Below, piece after piece: positions 13,231 to 26,700 of a stretch of 64,000 nucleotides of DNA. The number at the start of each line of letters is the position of its first letter. Position 1 is the stretch's first letter. Below the pieces are notes generated by a model. It saw only the letters and a program-made list of their open reading frames with translations. It did no database searches and was not told the DNA's origin. A program made the translations under genes and the position numbers. Source of the stretch: Hybos culiciformis (lineage: Eukaryota; Arthropoda; Insecta; Diptera; Hybotidae); NCBI GenBank assembly GCA_964007475.1, contig OZ023273.1:44083525-44147524 (forward strand), given 5' to 3'.

Positions 13231-14100
13231 AAGTTATTAAAAATTTTAATTTTTTTATAGTTAAATTTCAAATGGTTAATTTTTTATCAAGTGTAATGTA
13301 TAAAAAAGTAATGCAGTTTTCTATTAAAATATTCGAACCTAGAAAATCTTAACGCTTATTATTTTTGGATATTTAATATATTATATTTTTGGAAAGTATC
13401 AGTTTTTATTTAACAATTTATTTTTATAGAAGTTGATCTTACAAAAACCATTGCGTGCAGATTAAAAGTATTCGTACCTATTTAAATTAATTTTTAATGT
13501 TTATATTTTAATTTTAATTATATAATTGAACTTCTACATTGCTAAAAAATTTCTACCGTAAGCGAATTTTTTTTATAAAACATCGCTTCTCCATCACACA
13601 GAGAGAGGTAAAAATATATATAAAATTCGGTTGGGACAGAAAAATTTAAATTATTTATTGGTAAAATCGACATCCGTAATTTGAAGATTTCTGTTGCATT
13701 CGAATCAATTAAAATTACAGTATTATTTATTTATTTATCCCTATAACTTACTTAGTAGTTGTAAGACGAGAATAAGCACTAGTCGTGAGCGTGACTATTA
13801 ATAATTATACGTATGTTTTTTAGTTATATTTGTAGTATAATCATTCGCTTTTGACTTTTTAAACTATTTTTCAAATTATTATTATAACAAAAAATTAATC
13901 CCCTTTTATTTACATTTTTGTTCTTTTTTTTATTAACATTTCAAAAATTTATATTTGATAAATAATAGTTTTACATAGTTTTTTTTTTTTTTTAGTTCAA
14001 ACTATTATGGTTTTTTTTTGTACAAAATCTCAATCATACTAGTTTTCAGTCTCATCCAAACTCCAAGTAACTAATGATTTAACTTTGATATTTCGGTAAA
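13231..14100. other. AT-rich spacer
   Basis: No gene or element is recognised between the foldback element and the start of the duplicated segment near 14100. Confidence 0.4.
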
Positions 14101-14671
14101 TATAATTCAGTGAATTAATGCTGCGCAGAAACTGTATATTTTGACTTGTCTGCAATTATATTTCATTCGATCGAACCTAAATTGAATTTTTTTTTATTAA
14201 CTGAACTTGATTTATATTTGTTAAAATAATAAAATAAAAAATCTAAATTAAGTTTAATAAATGAAATTGTGTATTTTTAATGCTACCGCATTTGTCGTTG
14301 AAAGCTTAGCGGATTAACAACAGAAAGAAGGAATAAAAAAAAAAAGACTTTTTAATCAATTTTTATTTTTGTTGAAACTGATCGCGCGTGAAATAATTTC
14401 CTCATTAAACTTTTTTTTATTAATAAAAAATAATTTTGTTTTCTATTTTACTGTGAGTGATAACCTTTAAAGAAAACAAAGTCTATTCGTAAATGTAACA
14501 AATTTTACAGTTTTTGATAAAAAAAAAATCCAATCCTTATATGACATTTTTTTTTTAATTTATAAAATTAATATATATGGTGATACATGAGATTTATTTA
14601 AAATAAAAATTATCAAAATTTTCAAAAATAAGTGATAAAAGCATTAAAAAGTAGGTCATTAATTAAAAATA
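14100..14671 (+). promoter_or_regulatory. Duplicated 5' flank of transporter gene 1 (putative promoter and 5' UTR)
   Basis: This stretch aligns in direct orientation with 37420-38118 upstream of the second gene. Shared landmarks are a GATCGAACCTAAA block (14169 and 37484), TCTATTCGTAAATGTAACAA (near 14485 and 37972) and ATAAGTGATAAAAGCATTAA just before the start codon. The promoter was therefore probably copied with the gene. No TATA box or initiator can be assigned with confidence. Confidence 0.5.
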
Positions 14672-14747
14672 ATGACGGTAGGAACAGATTCAGAGGCATC
14701 AGTTGGCATTGAAATGACAACATCCCGAATTGAAAGAGAGAAACGAG
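14672..14747 (+). CDS. Transporter gene 1, exon 1 (N-terminus)
   Basis: The ATG at 14672 opens 25 codons plus one base, ending CGAG at a GT donor (14748). The phase-1 end joins exactly to exon 2, giving a charged cytoplasmic N-terminus rich in Glu and Arg, as expected before TM1. Support comes from the matching exon and flank at 38119 in the second unit. It was too short to stand out as an open frame. Transcript data would settle it. Confidence 0.7.
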
Positions 14748-17700
14748 GTTCGAAGATAAAGTTTTATTATTTATTTTTTGTTTTGCCATGAAAAAAAAAA
14801 AACAATTAGCCAGTCACTAAGTTATAAAAATTAAAAAATAAAAAAAATTAAATAAAGTTCAATAATAATTATTTTTTAAATAAGTGATGCGTTTAAAAAA
14901 AATTAATTTCGTCTGGACGGATGATTAAAAAAAAACAATTTAAAAATACCTACTTGAATTAATTTTAAGCTTGAAAAAAAAAAAAATAATACGGAAAAAA
15001 TACTTTAATTGATTAATTTTAATTTTTAATTTTATTATATAATACCAACCAATATTGCAAACATAATGTATATTATGTAAGACTTACATATAAACTGTTA
15101 AATATACAATTCGTATAGATATCAGTTTCTGGCCTTCAATGTTATGCAGTAGCTATATAGTAATTGATATTTGTATTTGCAACACATTGAGTAATATGCC
15201 TTTCTTTGACTTTGGCATATGTCATGGTCGATTTAAATTACCTAGTTAAATTTTTTTTTGTCCAGTAAATTGTTTCTTTTGAATAGTTTAGTATTGGTTG
15301 ATATTTGTATTTAAATGTCATTCATAATTTCTTATTTTTCCAATTTTTTTTTAAATTAAAAAATTAATTCCTTCATTTGATTTTATAATAAACGGATGAA
15401 AGAATTTTGAGATAAAAATTTATTGAAGATAAAATAAGACGGCTTTCTATTCGTTTGCCGAAGTGTCTGGGGCGACTGCACGGAATAATAGTACATATAC
15501 TATTATTCACTTTAAATTCGTATTTAAATTTAATGGAAAAAATTTATTCAAGTTTGTTAAAGTCCGCCCAATTAATATAAGGTGTAATAGTGCCAATTTA
15601 TTTTTAATGATGTTAAAGTATCAAATCCATTCTATGGTGAAAAATAAATCAGATTTTCTTTTGAAGTGTTAAATGATTGAAATTTTTAAAGAAATGGTAT
15701 TTTCTTTTTATACAACCTCGATGAAGTAAAAATAATGAAATGTAAAATTTTAAAATTTATTTAATTATTTTTTCACTTTTTTTTGAAAGCATAGACAATG
15801 ATTATGCCAGAATTAAAAAATATTGTTTATAGTCTTGACAAATACCCAACTAGATTTATTTTTGCAAGAAATCAATTTCAATTTTAAAAGTCAAATGAGT
15901 TATTTACCTTGAAAATTATATTTTATTTTTAAAGCAATTTTTTTATTATAAAATATTACCTTGAGTTAAAAAATGACAACTGCAAACAAATGATATTATC
16001 TGATATATGATAATTAAGAAAGGTTTTTCACCATTTACTACCTGTATCAGCAACAGTTTATGTATATATGAATCAATTAATTTTTTTTTATTAATAACTT
16101 AACATTTCTATCTACGAAAAATCATTCTCTTCACACTTTTTTTTTAAGTAATTTTTTTTAAGCATTTTCATTATTATTTCTCCTATATCAAAATTTCTTG
16201 TTTTCCATGTAATTTATTTACCTTTATTATATTAAGAAGCATTTTTACACGCTTCGTTCTTCATATTCATCGCCAATAAAAAGTGAATCATCGAAAGTGA
16301 TTTGAAGGGTTAATTTTTTTTTCATTTTTTCTCTTTACTCTAGCAGAAAAATTTCTCCAGTTTATCAGAAAAGAATTCACTTTCTGTTTACATATTTACT
16401 CTTGACGAATCATCGCAGTGAAACACTACCAGTGAACGAAAAGTTGAAACTCGTTTAACTTTGTCTCACATTCACTCCGAAGCGATGAAGGTGGAAAGTG
16501 GACCGTGTAAATGATGTATTAAGTGTAAAAATTTTCATAATCATTTTTATCTCCAGAGAAAAAATTCTATATTTAATGTCTTTAAAAAATTTATTTTAAA
16601 AGACTTTTTATAGGCAATAATGTGTCTCTAAAAGATATTTTTATCGAAAGATGTATTATACATTTTTTTATTTTTGAAGAAATTATATTGTAGAATCCTT
16701 TGAGTATATTTCAATATTATTCCTACGTTTTGATATAAATTTGGGGTCATATAATTTTAAAATCGCGTACCAATGAAGTTTAAATAAAACTTAATATAAT
16801 AATCTTAAATTCCTTCAAGGTTTATCATCAAACAAGTAATTTGCAACTAGTTTTTTTTTTTAATTTTGCTTATCAAAAAAAGAAAAAACATTATAAATTG
16901 TTATTATTCGTCTGGTTTGAATTAAAAATAACTAAATTTTTTCTCATGGTTTTTATTAATCTTTTTTTTTTAGAATTGAGGAAGGGAATGTTACCTTATC
17001 CGTACTGATTTTGTAAAATTGGAGATTTATTTTGTAAACTTATAATTTTTTGTTAAATTGTAAAACAATACAAAAACAAAATAAATGTATTAAATTTCAA
17101 ACTTTTGTTCTTGATTTTCAACTTGAATCTATATCTACTTCTTATATTTCATTAACTTTCTAAATTCAGCTTTTTAAAATCAAAACGTGATGACGTCAAT
17201 TAGTGCATTATTTATTAATATAATTTATCAGTCAAGATCTAATTACATTTTTTTTAATGAAATTTATTTACTTTTCCGAAAGTATTTAACATTTTTAAAT
17301 TTTATACTATTAGACGTCTAATAAAGTAATTTGTCATCCTTCGATTGTCCAAAGTAAATATATTGTATTATTTAAATAACTTTTGTTTAATTAATTTAAT
17401 TTTCAGTTTTTCAATACAATCTTTCAACGTCTTTCTCCTATCTCCAACTTACTCATAATTCCTCTTAAAATTATTTTTTCCTTTTTTATCTAACTTGTCT
17501 TTTTTTAATTTTCACAAATCTCATTTTATCTTTCTAGCAAATCGCTATTGTATTCGTTAAACCATATACTTAAAACTAAAGCATACCTAATTAACAAAAT
17601 AATACTCCTTACAAAAGTTTGTTTTAATAATATTTATATATAAATATTTGTTATGAGTTTTATTACCTAATAATGCAAGATATTTTAAATTTTAAATTTT

Positions 17701-20700
17701 TATTATAATCCAAATTCAAATTATTTATTAAACATCCTGATTTACATTTCTTTTTTATAATATAAAAGCACTATATTCTAAGAGATAAGAATAATTTTGA
17801 TTCTTAACAGCTAATTAATTACTAATGTATCCAACTTGATCAGTGTTTTATTATCATAATTAATGTATCTAGGGGAAAAGGATAAAAACCTCTTTATGAA
17901 CACTTTTTTTTTTAGTTTTTATATATATATATATATTTTTGTTTATTTTTTTTTTAATTTTTATTATAATAGATTATGAATTCTTATTGAAAAAAAAAAA
18001 ATTAAAAAAAAAATTTTAAGTTACACGATTTTATTACTTAAATGTATACTAAAAAGGAGAAAATAAAACTGATATAATCTGCGAATTCTCATTCCACAAC
18101 CAATTTTCATCGAAATCTAGTTTCTGCCACTAGCCCGAATCCTTGACATAAGTGGGAGCTAAACAGCTATTTTTACCTCTCTTCAATCGACCTTTACGCA
18201 TATATTAATTTTCAATGAAGTCCATTTTTAGACCCAGTCCGATTTCCTTGACAAAATTAGGAGCATTATTTTTCATTTCCTCCATTTCACAACTACCCAC
18301 ATATAAATTTTCTTCGAAATTTATTTTCTAACCCGAATCCGTGACACAAGTGTGGCTAAACAGTTCTTTTAATAAATACAATCGAAGTTTACGCATGTAA
18401 CAATTTTAATCAAAATCAATTTTTGACTTTTTCTAACTCAGCCCGAATCGTTGGACATAAAAAGGGGCTCAAAATGTGGTTGCTTTCTTGAGTGCATTAA
18501 TACTAACTTTAACTTGAGATTATAAATGTACTTTCATATAAAAGTACTTCAAATTATATAATGTACTTTCATGCATGTAGAAATATAGTGAGTGTGAATT
18601 TTCAATTAACTTTTGACTCACTTCCTCCGAACTGATTATTTTGAAATTTTATATTTGTACGTACCCATGTATAATTTTACTCGAAATCTAAAATTCCGCT
18701 AATTTTTGGAGTTGATGAAATATTGTATTGTGTCCGGGAATAAGGGTATGTGCAAAATTTTCGCAGAAAATTGATCAAATATCAGTTGCAAGATTTGAAT
18801 CAAACGAACGGACAAAAAAACAGAGTTTGTGTTTTGAATAAAATCGTGTAAAAAAGATATGTACTATGAATAATATCATTATTGTTATGAAAAATTAATC
18901 AAATGTTATAATTCTAAGCGTTGAGGACTTTCACTGAACTTTATTGTTAAACTAATTCATTGCCTTTTTAATTTTACGGCCCCTTAATCCTCTTATCAAA
19001 ATTTACCATACTTATGTACATGTGAACTACATGTGTGTAGTACATGTGTACTATACATTGTGTAGCCATCTCAAGAGTAATTCCTTGAAAATACTCATTC
19101 TAAAAATAATATCAAGTTTTCGTTATCATATACAAAAAAAATGCTTGACCATATTTTAGAGAACAACTGTGTACACATTTCGTTATAAGCTACTAATTCA
19201 ATTCAAGCATTATTTTATCTTCCTATATCAAGGCAGTTTTCATCACTTCTTGCAATTTAACAACATTGAAACTATTGTTTAAAATGAAATCGTAATTGAA
19301 ATAATTCTTTTACAAATAAAATTTTTTTTCTGTGAAATAAAATTGAAAAGCACGCAGCTTTAGTTTTTTGGAACAAAGCAAATTGTGTTAATTTGCGCAC
19401 TCAGACCATCAACAACTCAGCGATAAGCTAATTTCCTCTTTTTCTGACTATGACGCAATGTTTTCTATCAGTTCAAATTGAAGAAAAGAATTATTATAGA
19501 AATTACGTATTTTTTTTTTAGAAATGAATATGTTAAAATCCTTGAATTATCTTCAACGGCTGAATATAATATTATAACTGCAAAAGTACGAATTTTAAGC
19601 TTATTTTCTTTCTAAAACTCAAAAAAAGATAAGCTGTTAAAAAAAATACTGATAAGCAAGCTCATTTTAAAGACAATAACCTCTAATTCATTACTTATTT
19701 AAGATTCAATAGATTGATCGCTTATCAATCGAATAATTTAAAATATGGTATTATCATTTCAACGATATTATGTTCTTTCAAAAATCACAAATTAACTGAA
19801 CAGGAAATGTTCCAAATTTTCATAATTCAAGATCGAATGTATTTTTTTAAATGTTTTTAGAAAAAACAAATGATTGATTCAACATTTTGGGAAATTATTT
19901 GCGTATACAGTTTTTTACTTTTATGAGAAATTTTGTATAAAATAAGGAGATCAAGGCTTCATGATAATATATTAAGGTTCGTTGATATTGTTGTATTCAA
20001 TTGTAATGTTCGGCAAATAATGCTCACATTTGTAGAAGTGTAAATTTTCGACAAAGTAAAAAAAAGTTAACAAGTAAAAAAAGTTCACATTTTTATTTTA
20101 TTTTGTACCCTGATTGTTGTTATTAGACTACGATAAGAGTTCGAAATATTTGACATTAAAAAATCTTAATAAATACGAGGAATTTAAAAAATCAATACAG
20201 AAATTAAATCACTGACATAAACTATATATATTTTTATTTCAAAAGCCGGTCAATAGTGCCTTCTAGTTGAACTGTTATAAATAAGTAACGTGTTTGTTAT
20301 TAGAAAATGAATGAAAACCAAACTTCGTATGCATAAAAACCAAACTTCGTATGAATGAGAAGTTAAAAAATCAAACAATTATAAACATTAATTTTGTGTT
20401 AAATGTTTGCTTATGCCACTGCCACACGTTTATGTGTATAGTTATTTTAAGCACAATTTATAACAGTATGGGATTACGATAGGTATTTTTATTTTTCCTT
20501 CATAATAAATATTGCATTTTTTTATTTACTTTTATTTTTATTGCCTTAATTTAAAGAATAAACAAATATTTTGTTTTTAATTTATAATTAATAAGTGATA
20601 TTTATAATAGTAATTAAATATATTTTCATTCTTTTATGATATAGTAAAATACTTGAAAAATTTTTTTTCTTATTTTCTTGTCAAACATTTTTTTGTCACA

Positions 20701-23700
20701 CTTTCTGAATTCTGGTTACAGAGTACTAAGAGTATAGGTATTATAGTATACGTATACATAATTGTATAATCATAATAATGTTACGTTTCTGTTTTACTAC
20801 AATGAAAACAATTATGATAGCTGCCACAAATATGACTTCTGAATATCCTTTGTTATGCAGTATCTAGGTCGAATCGANNNNNNNNNNNNNNNNNNNNNNN
20901 NNNNNNNNNNNNNNNNNNNNNNNNNNNNNNNNNNNNNNNNNNNNNNNNNNNNNNNNNNNNNNNNNNNNNNNNNNNNNNNNNNNNNNNNNNNNNNNNNNNN
21001 NNNNNNNNNNNNNNNNNNNNNNNNNNNNNNNNNNNNNNNNNNNNNNNNNNNNNNNNNNNNNNNNNNNNNNNNNNNNNTATCAATCTCGTGGCCCATTAAT
21101 AAAAAAATATATTGTACTATGATTTGGACTTAATTTCAAATGATTTTTTTATCACTTTTTTAATCATTTCAGCAGTAGACATAATTAAAATAAAATTCTC
21201 TATAATTAATTTTGTCTCAGAATACATCCTAATCAAAATGAATAAATAAATTTTATTAAAATAATTATTTTTTTATGTAAAATGGAGATAATAATTGTTA
21301 GTCCTAAAATATTTGGAAAATTCTTGGAAGCTAATTAAATTGAATGATTATATTTTTCGATTTGATTGCTAATTTCGGTTTTATAGCAAATATGAAAATT
21401 TTGGTAAACTATACGAAAAAACTTTTTAAATTAAATTTACCATTACAAAAGAATACAGTAATATATTCGTTCAAAAGCTCATACCATTAATATTTATGTA
21501 TTTTGTATATCATGTGTTATGACAGTAACACTAACAATAACAGTAGTCAATGGCAATATTGTTGTACCATAATGGCAATGAATATATCTGACTATAAGTA
21601 AATTATCTATCATCTATCTTTTCTACATAAATAAAAATTAAATGCTGTTCGTTCGTAAGAGGATAACTTGAAAACGGCTGGGCCGATTTGGCTAGTTTTT
21701 TTTTTAAATGTTCGCAATAGCCGAAATAAGGTTTTTAGGGGGGGGGGGGAATTGAAAAAGCTGCTGTTCGAAGGTAAGTGCATAACTTAAAAACGACTGG
21801 ACCTATTTGGTTAATTTTTTTTTAATGTTCATAATAGACCGAGTAAGGTTTTTAGGGAAAGAAAACTTGGATAATCTGTCCGGAAAATCGTACCTAAAAA
21901 AATTAAAAAAAAAAAAATGGTTTATGAGTAGAATGCAATTATTTTATACCCTTATTGTATGAGAAGTCTATAAATTATTTATTACAAAAATAAACATTAC
22001 AAAAATTTCATATTCTGCATAATTTTTCAACAGTTTCTTTGATTCGTTCAATATCACGGGGATAAACTCGACAACAACCACCAATTATTTTTGTTCCCAA
22101 TTCTATCCATTCGCGACAGTAATGGTCCAAGGGAATACAATCCTCAGATCCATACCAACCCCTATGAACATCATAAACCTCACCACTATTGGCATATACT
22201 ATCAGGGGAATTTTGTTAGAGCGTTTTTCATTAATAGGTTTGAAAAGTGATGTAACATATTTAGGATGAAGACAATTAGTTCCAATCGCCATACATTTAT
22301 CGGTTGCATTTTTATCTTGTATTTTTCTCCATAGTGATGACACAACATCAGAAAAATTTTCGCCATGTGCTAAACTTTGTTCATTCTATTGAAAATAAGA
22401 TCTTAAAAAATTTAACAACATTTTTAATTTTTAATCCAGACTTGCCTTGCACTGAAGTGAAATCCAAAATTTGATGTTTGGGTACTCAATAAGAAGTAAA
22501 TCAACTAAAGCTTCGGCTTCAATCTGAAATCAAATATTAAAAATAAAAGCTTCAAAGATAAATTGAAGTTGGAATTTTTTCAACAAACCTGGCATGGAAT
22601 CGTTTCGACAGCTAATCCGTCGACTCCAATCTCCAAAATAGCTTCAATTCTAGATTTGTGCCACTTTTTCAACTGATCCGAAGTTATTATGTCTGCATAA
22701 TCTCCATTATATTCAGATCCATCATTCAAGCTAGCCCCATAAGGACCTATTGAGCCCATAATCAATACTTTATCATTTTTAATTCCTTTCTCAGTTGAAT
22801 TCAAACCCTGTTCATAATATTTATCTCTAGCGGTGTGTGCAAATTTAACAGCATTTCTTATCAGTTCAATGCATTTGTCTTCGCTGAGGTTTAAATGCTT
22901 TTTATAGCCTGTCAAACTTGCTTGATAAGTATTTGTAGATATTGTGTCAGCACCAGCTTAAAGTTTAAAAATTTAATTTGTTTAAGTGAATTAAATGCAA
23001 ATAAAAAATCTACCGTTTAGAAAGTCTAAATGTGTTTTAACAACAGCATCAGGGTTTGTTAAGTTAAAGCGAGCACTCCATAGTGGATCGCCGTCTACTA
23101 CGGCTCCAACATGCTTTGCTAATTGTCCTGCGAATCCGCCGTCCTTACAAAGGATTTTATTGCACGACATGCTTCCAACCTGGAAAATTTCTGACTAAAT
23201 TTGGATTTCTAATTCTCGTTTATCAATTTTATTTCAAAAAACAAAAAATAAAAATATTGAGAACTACAGATTCCATAGTATAGAATATATCATTTTTGAG
23301 ACGGAAGAAAACACATTAAAGTTTTTAATTAAGATTGAATTCAATATAAAAGGTTCGGAAAACAAAACTACTTATCTAATATCTTACCAATTTTTTATCT
23401 TGGAAAAGTGGTATAAAGTCAGATGCATGTCAGCCAATTTAAGTTTAATACTTACTTTGTAAAAAGGGCTTAATTTAATGCTAACCCCTATATATTTATA
23501 CAGGCTAGGAAAAGCAAGTACAAATCCAATTATTAAATCATTTTCAATCAAGTCAGTTACGTCAGTTGTGCCAAAAACAATAGGAAATTAGAAGAAATAA
23601 ATAATTTATCTACTTACTTACTTAACACTTTCAATTGTTGACAATTTTTTTTAATAAAAAAAAAATTATAATAAATAAAATATTTCAAAATTTTGGTGTG

Positions 23701-26700
23701 GTAGGTATATTGAAATTTAAAAAAACGTTTCCATACTATCAAAAGCTAAGGACTAGCCTTACTTAGCCTGTCTAAATACCATATAGATCTTGGCGATCAT
23801 GACCAAAACAAAAAGAAAATTTATTTAAAAATCATTGAAATGTTATTTTTGTGAGAAAAAATTGGAATTCATTTTGTTGGAAAAACATATTGAAAAATTT
23901 ATTTTAATAATAATTAATTTTATTTAATTGAGAAAATAAAAAATATAAATATAATGAGTAATTACGTCCTTCCTTTGCTTTAAAAAAATATTTGGATTTT
24001 TTGGAATAATCATCTGTAAACCACGAACAGTGACATATGATTTGAGTGTTGTTTTCGTTGCCATCTGTCGTTAAATATTTACGACAAATTTATCTGAAAC
24101 TGCTTTATTTTCTTGCATACACACTCTAACGTCTAGCTAAACATTGACTTACATATATTTAAATAATTACAGTAAATGGTCAAAAAATGTATAGTCAATG
24201 ATCTTAAGCAAAAGTCGAGAATCAAAATGAAAGCTTTTAACAGCGAAACTTGTATTAAAACATTTTTTATTCAAAAAATTTTCAATGCAGTTAAGAGCCC
24301 TCATTGTGAAAAATTGCAAAAAATTAGTCTTAGTTTGGCTTTGATTGTAGGGTTACTACAATCTAGACTGAAGTGATTTTTTGATATGTTAGAGAGTATA
24401 TAACTGGCTCCAGGGTAGGTGAGGCGGATTTTTTAAATTTTGAGTTTTTTGGCCCAAACAAAAATTGGTCTTAGTTTTGCTTTGATTATAGAGTTACTAC
24501 AATCTAGACTAAAGTGATTTTTTGATATGTTACAGAGTATATAACTGGCTCCAGGGTAGGTGAGGCGGATTTTTTAAATTTTGAGTTTTTTGGCCCAAAT
24601 GAGCCTTTAAAAAACTTGAACATATTTGCTTGGATTCTGAAGTAAAGGAAAAAGATAATAAAAAATCTCAAACGCAGAAATAAAGCTAAAATACCACTCT
24701 CCAGGGCTGGTGACGTGAAATTTTGAATTTCTTTAATTTCCTAAACCATTTTTAATTAATTTCATTTATTTCTAAGAATTTTTTAATTTTTTTGATAAAT
24801 TACAGTTTCTGCACAGAAATCAAATTCAAATATAGTTTTGTGATTTTCTGGTAGAGGTGTTTTTCGTACAATTTTTCTCGCATTTTTCACGGCCGTTTAT
24901 TTTCTGTAAAATAAAACAAAAAAAAACTGCAAAAATAAAAAACAGAAATAGAAAACAGAATTTCAAGTGGAGGGCTCTTAAATAGTTTATTTTTGGAATG
25001 AAAATAAAAATATTTTTTAAAATTTTTTTTTTTTTCTTTAATTTTTTTGAATCATTCATGTGCTATAGTAGCGCGAGCACATACATTTTTATTAATAAAG
25101 TAATCTTTCCACAAGTTCGATTTGATCTATTCACAAGGCAAGAGTTGTACAATTTTGTATTTTTAAGTGTGTATTGAAAAATTGTTTTAACTCGGAGAAT
25201 TACCTTCCATTGTCTCTTTATTTAGACTCAACACAAAATTTTGTTTAGAATTAAGAAGATTAAGAATACACAAAGATGGTTAGCTTCATACAACATTATT
25301 TTTGGTATTTTTATGTGAATGTTTAGTAAAACAAAATAAAATACGTGATAATTATCAATATGTACATGAAAAGAATTTTATTTAGTTTTACCATAAAGGA
25401 AGTATAATATAGAGTAACTATTCAAACAACTTTTTAAAATATCGTTTTTTTTTTTTCCTATTTTTTCAGACCCCCAAAACATATGTATACAAAAAAACTT
25501 TTCTGTTCTCTCTAATACTCATTAATTTTTTTCAATTTTGAGGATGTTTAGTTTTAAAATTACACAACTTATAAAAATTCGAATGTAGTTGTGCGAAAAA
25601 TCATAACTATTAAGAGCCCTTCATGTGAAATTCTGTTTTCTATTTCTGTTTTTTATTTTTGCAGTTTTTTTTGTTTTATTATACAGAAAAAAAACGGCCG
25701 TGAAAAATGCGACAAAAATTGTACGAAAAATACCTCTACCAGAAAATCACAAAACTATATTTGAATTTTATTTCTGTGCAGAAACTGTAATTTATCAAAA
25801 AAATAAAAAAATTCTTGGAAATAAATGAAATTAATTAAAAATTGTTTAGGAAATTAAAGAAATTCAAAATTTCACGTCACCAGCCCTGGAGAGTGGTATT
25901 TTAGCTTTATTTCTGCGTTTGAGATTTTTTATTATCTTTTTCCTTTACTTCAGAATCCAAGCAAATATGTTCAAGTTTTTTAAAGGCTCATTTGGGCCAA
26001 AAAACTCAAAATTTAAAAAATCCGCCTCACCTACCCTGGAGCCAGTTATATACTCTGTAACATATCAAAAAATCACTTTAGTCTAGATTGTAGTAACTCT
26101 ACAATCAAAGCCAAACTAAGACCAATTTTTTGCACTTTTTCACATTGAGGGCTCTTAACTACATATAATGAATAAATGAAAAAATATGTGTCTAAATATG
26201 TATTGTTGTGATTTGCTAATATCAATTTATTGCATCTATGATTTTTTTTTTCAAAAACTAGCATCTTCGTCTTCATTGAAATTTATAAAATTCTTATCAT
26301 AAGTTATTTCAAATCAATAAATTATTAGAATTTAATTTTTACATTAAAAAAAAGATAATATGTCATAATATTTTACCTATATCCTTTGGATAAAATATTC
26401 TTAAACGATAGTGGGAGACATTGTTTTATTTTTTTCGTGAATTTACGTTTAATTAGTTCGTTCTTTAAAATAACAGTGCTTTGCATTTAATGGTACATGT
26501 ATATTAAAATATTTTGCATGAACTTTGTTTTAATTATTTAAATTTTAAAATTTTTATAAGGACATTAAGAAAATTATACCGGAATATTTTATTATTATTG
26601 AAAATTTATCAATTTGGATACGGAATTAAAATAAGTATAAATAATTTGAATAATATAAAGTAAAGTATTTATTAATTTATTTTATATAGGTAGTCGCACT

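Noticed and set aside
16250..16520. Possible diverged element with mirrored CGCTTCG-type motifs
   Set aside because: Matches are too short and boundaries cannot be set.
20812..21133. Frames of 76-94 codons across the N run
   Set aside because: They consist mostly of undetermined bases.
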